Shown here piece after piece: positions 5,958-6,154 of a DNA stretch of 6,154 nucleotides. Below the pieces are notes generated by a model. It saw only the letters and a list, made by a program, of their open reading frames with translations, did no database searches and was not told the DNA's origin. This DNA is from a bacterium UBP9_UBA1432. GTDB lineage: Bacteria > Vulcanimicrobiota > Xenobia > Xenobiales > Xenobiaceae. Made by a program: the position numbers and the translations under genes. The stretch is from NCBI GenBank assembly GCA_002329445.1, contig DCTU01000404.1, positions 9,189 to 15,342 of the forward strand, in the 5' to 3' direction. Numbering within the stretch: position 1 is the first letter of the stretch; each line of letters opens with the position of its first letter.

Positions 5958-6000
5958 TTTCGCAGGAGATCCCTGGGAAGGATGCCGGATTTCGGGCGCC
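5958..6000 (+). repeat. Dispersed repeat, copy C
   Basis: This 43-nt element matches copy A at 40 positions; the three changes include one that breaks a pair of the small inverted repeat (CAGGA-GAT-CCCTG). It begins 12 nt beyond the point where transposase similarity ends. Its 3' end continues into an imperfect hairpin with a GCGCC/GGCGC stem (5996-6000 with 6013-6017), in the same relative position as the hairpin after copy A. Confidence 0.8.
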
Positions 6001-6154
6001 TGCCTGCCAGGGGGCGCGGGTCCACACCCCTCGCCTCCATCCCGTTCATCCAATCGCAACATCGCGGACCCATCCCGGCAATCGGACGGACACATCGCGG
6101 TGGAGGGCCCGGGCGGACCAGGTCTATGGACTCTTCAAGATTTTGGAGGCTATG
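6001..6154. other. Right-edge sequence, no gene assigned
   Basis: One + frame here gives a helical-looking stretch, RADQVYGLFKILEAM, ending exactly at the window edge, and another ATG lies at 6126. Either could belong to a gene continuing to the right, but too little is present to call it. GGAGG at 6145-6149 lies only 2 nt before the terminal ATG, closer than a normal ribosome site. Confidence 0.3.

Noticed and set aside
6126..6154. Start of a new gene at the right edge
   Set aside because: Fewer than 10 codons remain from ATG 6126, and the terminal ATG has a ribosome site too close; nothing can be identified.

Overview
The window is GC-rich throughout. It carries an operon-like pair of genes on the + strand (188-3986), a non-coding stretch (3987-4615), a compact toxin-antitoxin operon on the - strand (4616-5340) with a candidate operator (5357-5394), and a degraded transposase tail on the - strand (5706-5945). 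High GC, G-rich Shine-Dalgarno sequences, tight stop/start junctions and the protein styles point to a bacterium, most likely a high-GC Bacillota lineage (Limnochordia, Thermaerobacter or Symbiobacterium type). That assignment is an impression from sequence style, not a measured phylogeny.

The + strand pair is the most interesting part. The first gene encodes a compact SNF2/RapA-type ATPase with all the usual helicase motifs; it ends shortly after motif VI and an acidic tail. The second gene starts 1 nt after its stop codon. It encodes a 688-aa modular protein: an N-terminal region reminiscent of the C-terminal part of RapA-like proteins (an HPGHP motif followed by a probable beta-rich stretch), a charged helical region, a cluster of 15 cysteines likely to bind zinc, a Pro/Ala-rich linker, a helical segment, a second linker, and a C-terminal helix-turn-helix resembling the core domain of archaeal/eukaryotic TFIIB. 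The simplest reading is a two-subunit remodeller in which the second protein supplies nucleic-acid or RNA-polymerase targeting for the ATPase. Whether it serves transcription (RapA-like polymerase recycling) or defence cannot be decided from this window.

The non-coding stretch 3987-4615 holds two copies of a roughly 40-nt repeat (core TTTCGCAGGAGATTCCTGGG). A third copy lies at 5958-6000, directly beside the transposase remnant. All three point the same way. Two of them run into a GC-rich hairpin on their 3' side, so the element may be a structured unit of a dispersed repeat family.

On the - strand, a 120-aa protein with an excisionase/MerR-type winged HTH overlaps by 4 nt (ATGA) a 121-aa MazF/PemK-type toxin. 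Upstream of the antitoxin lies an 8-bp inverted repeat (ACCATGTT/AACATGGT) plus a direct repeat of CAACAT spaced 10 bp, a good candidate for the antitoxin's autoregulatory operator. Both edges of the window (1-187 and 6001-6154) contain nothing that can be assigned with confidence.
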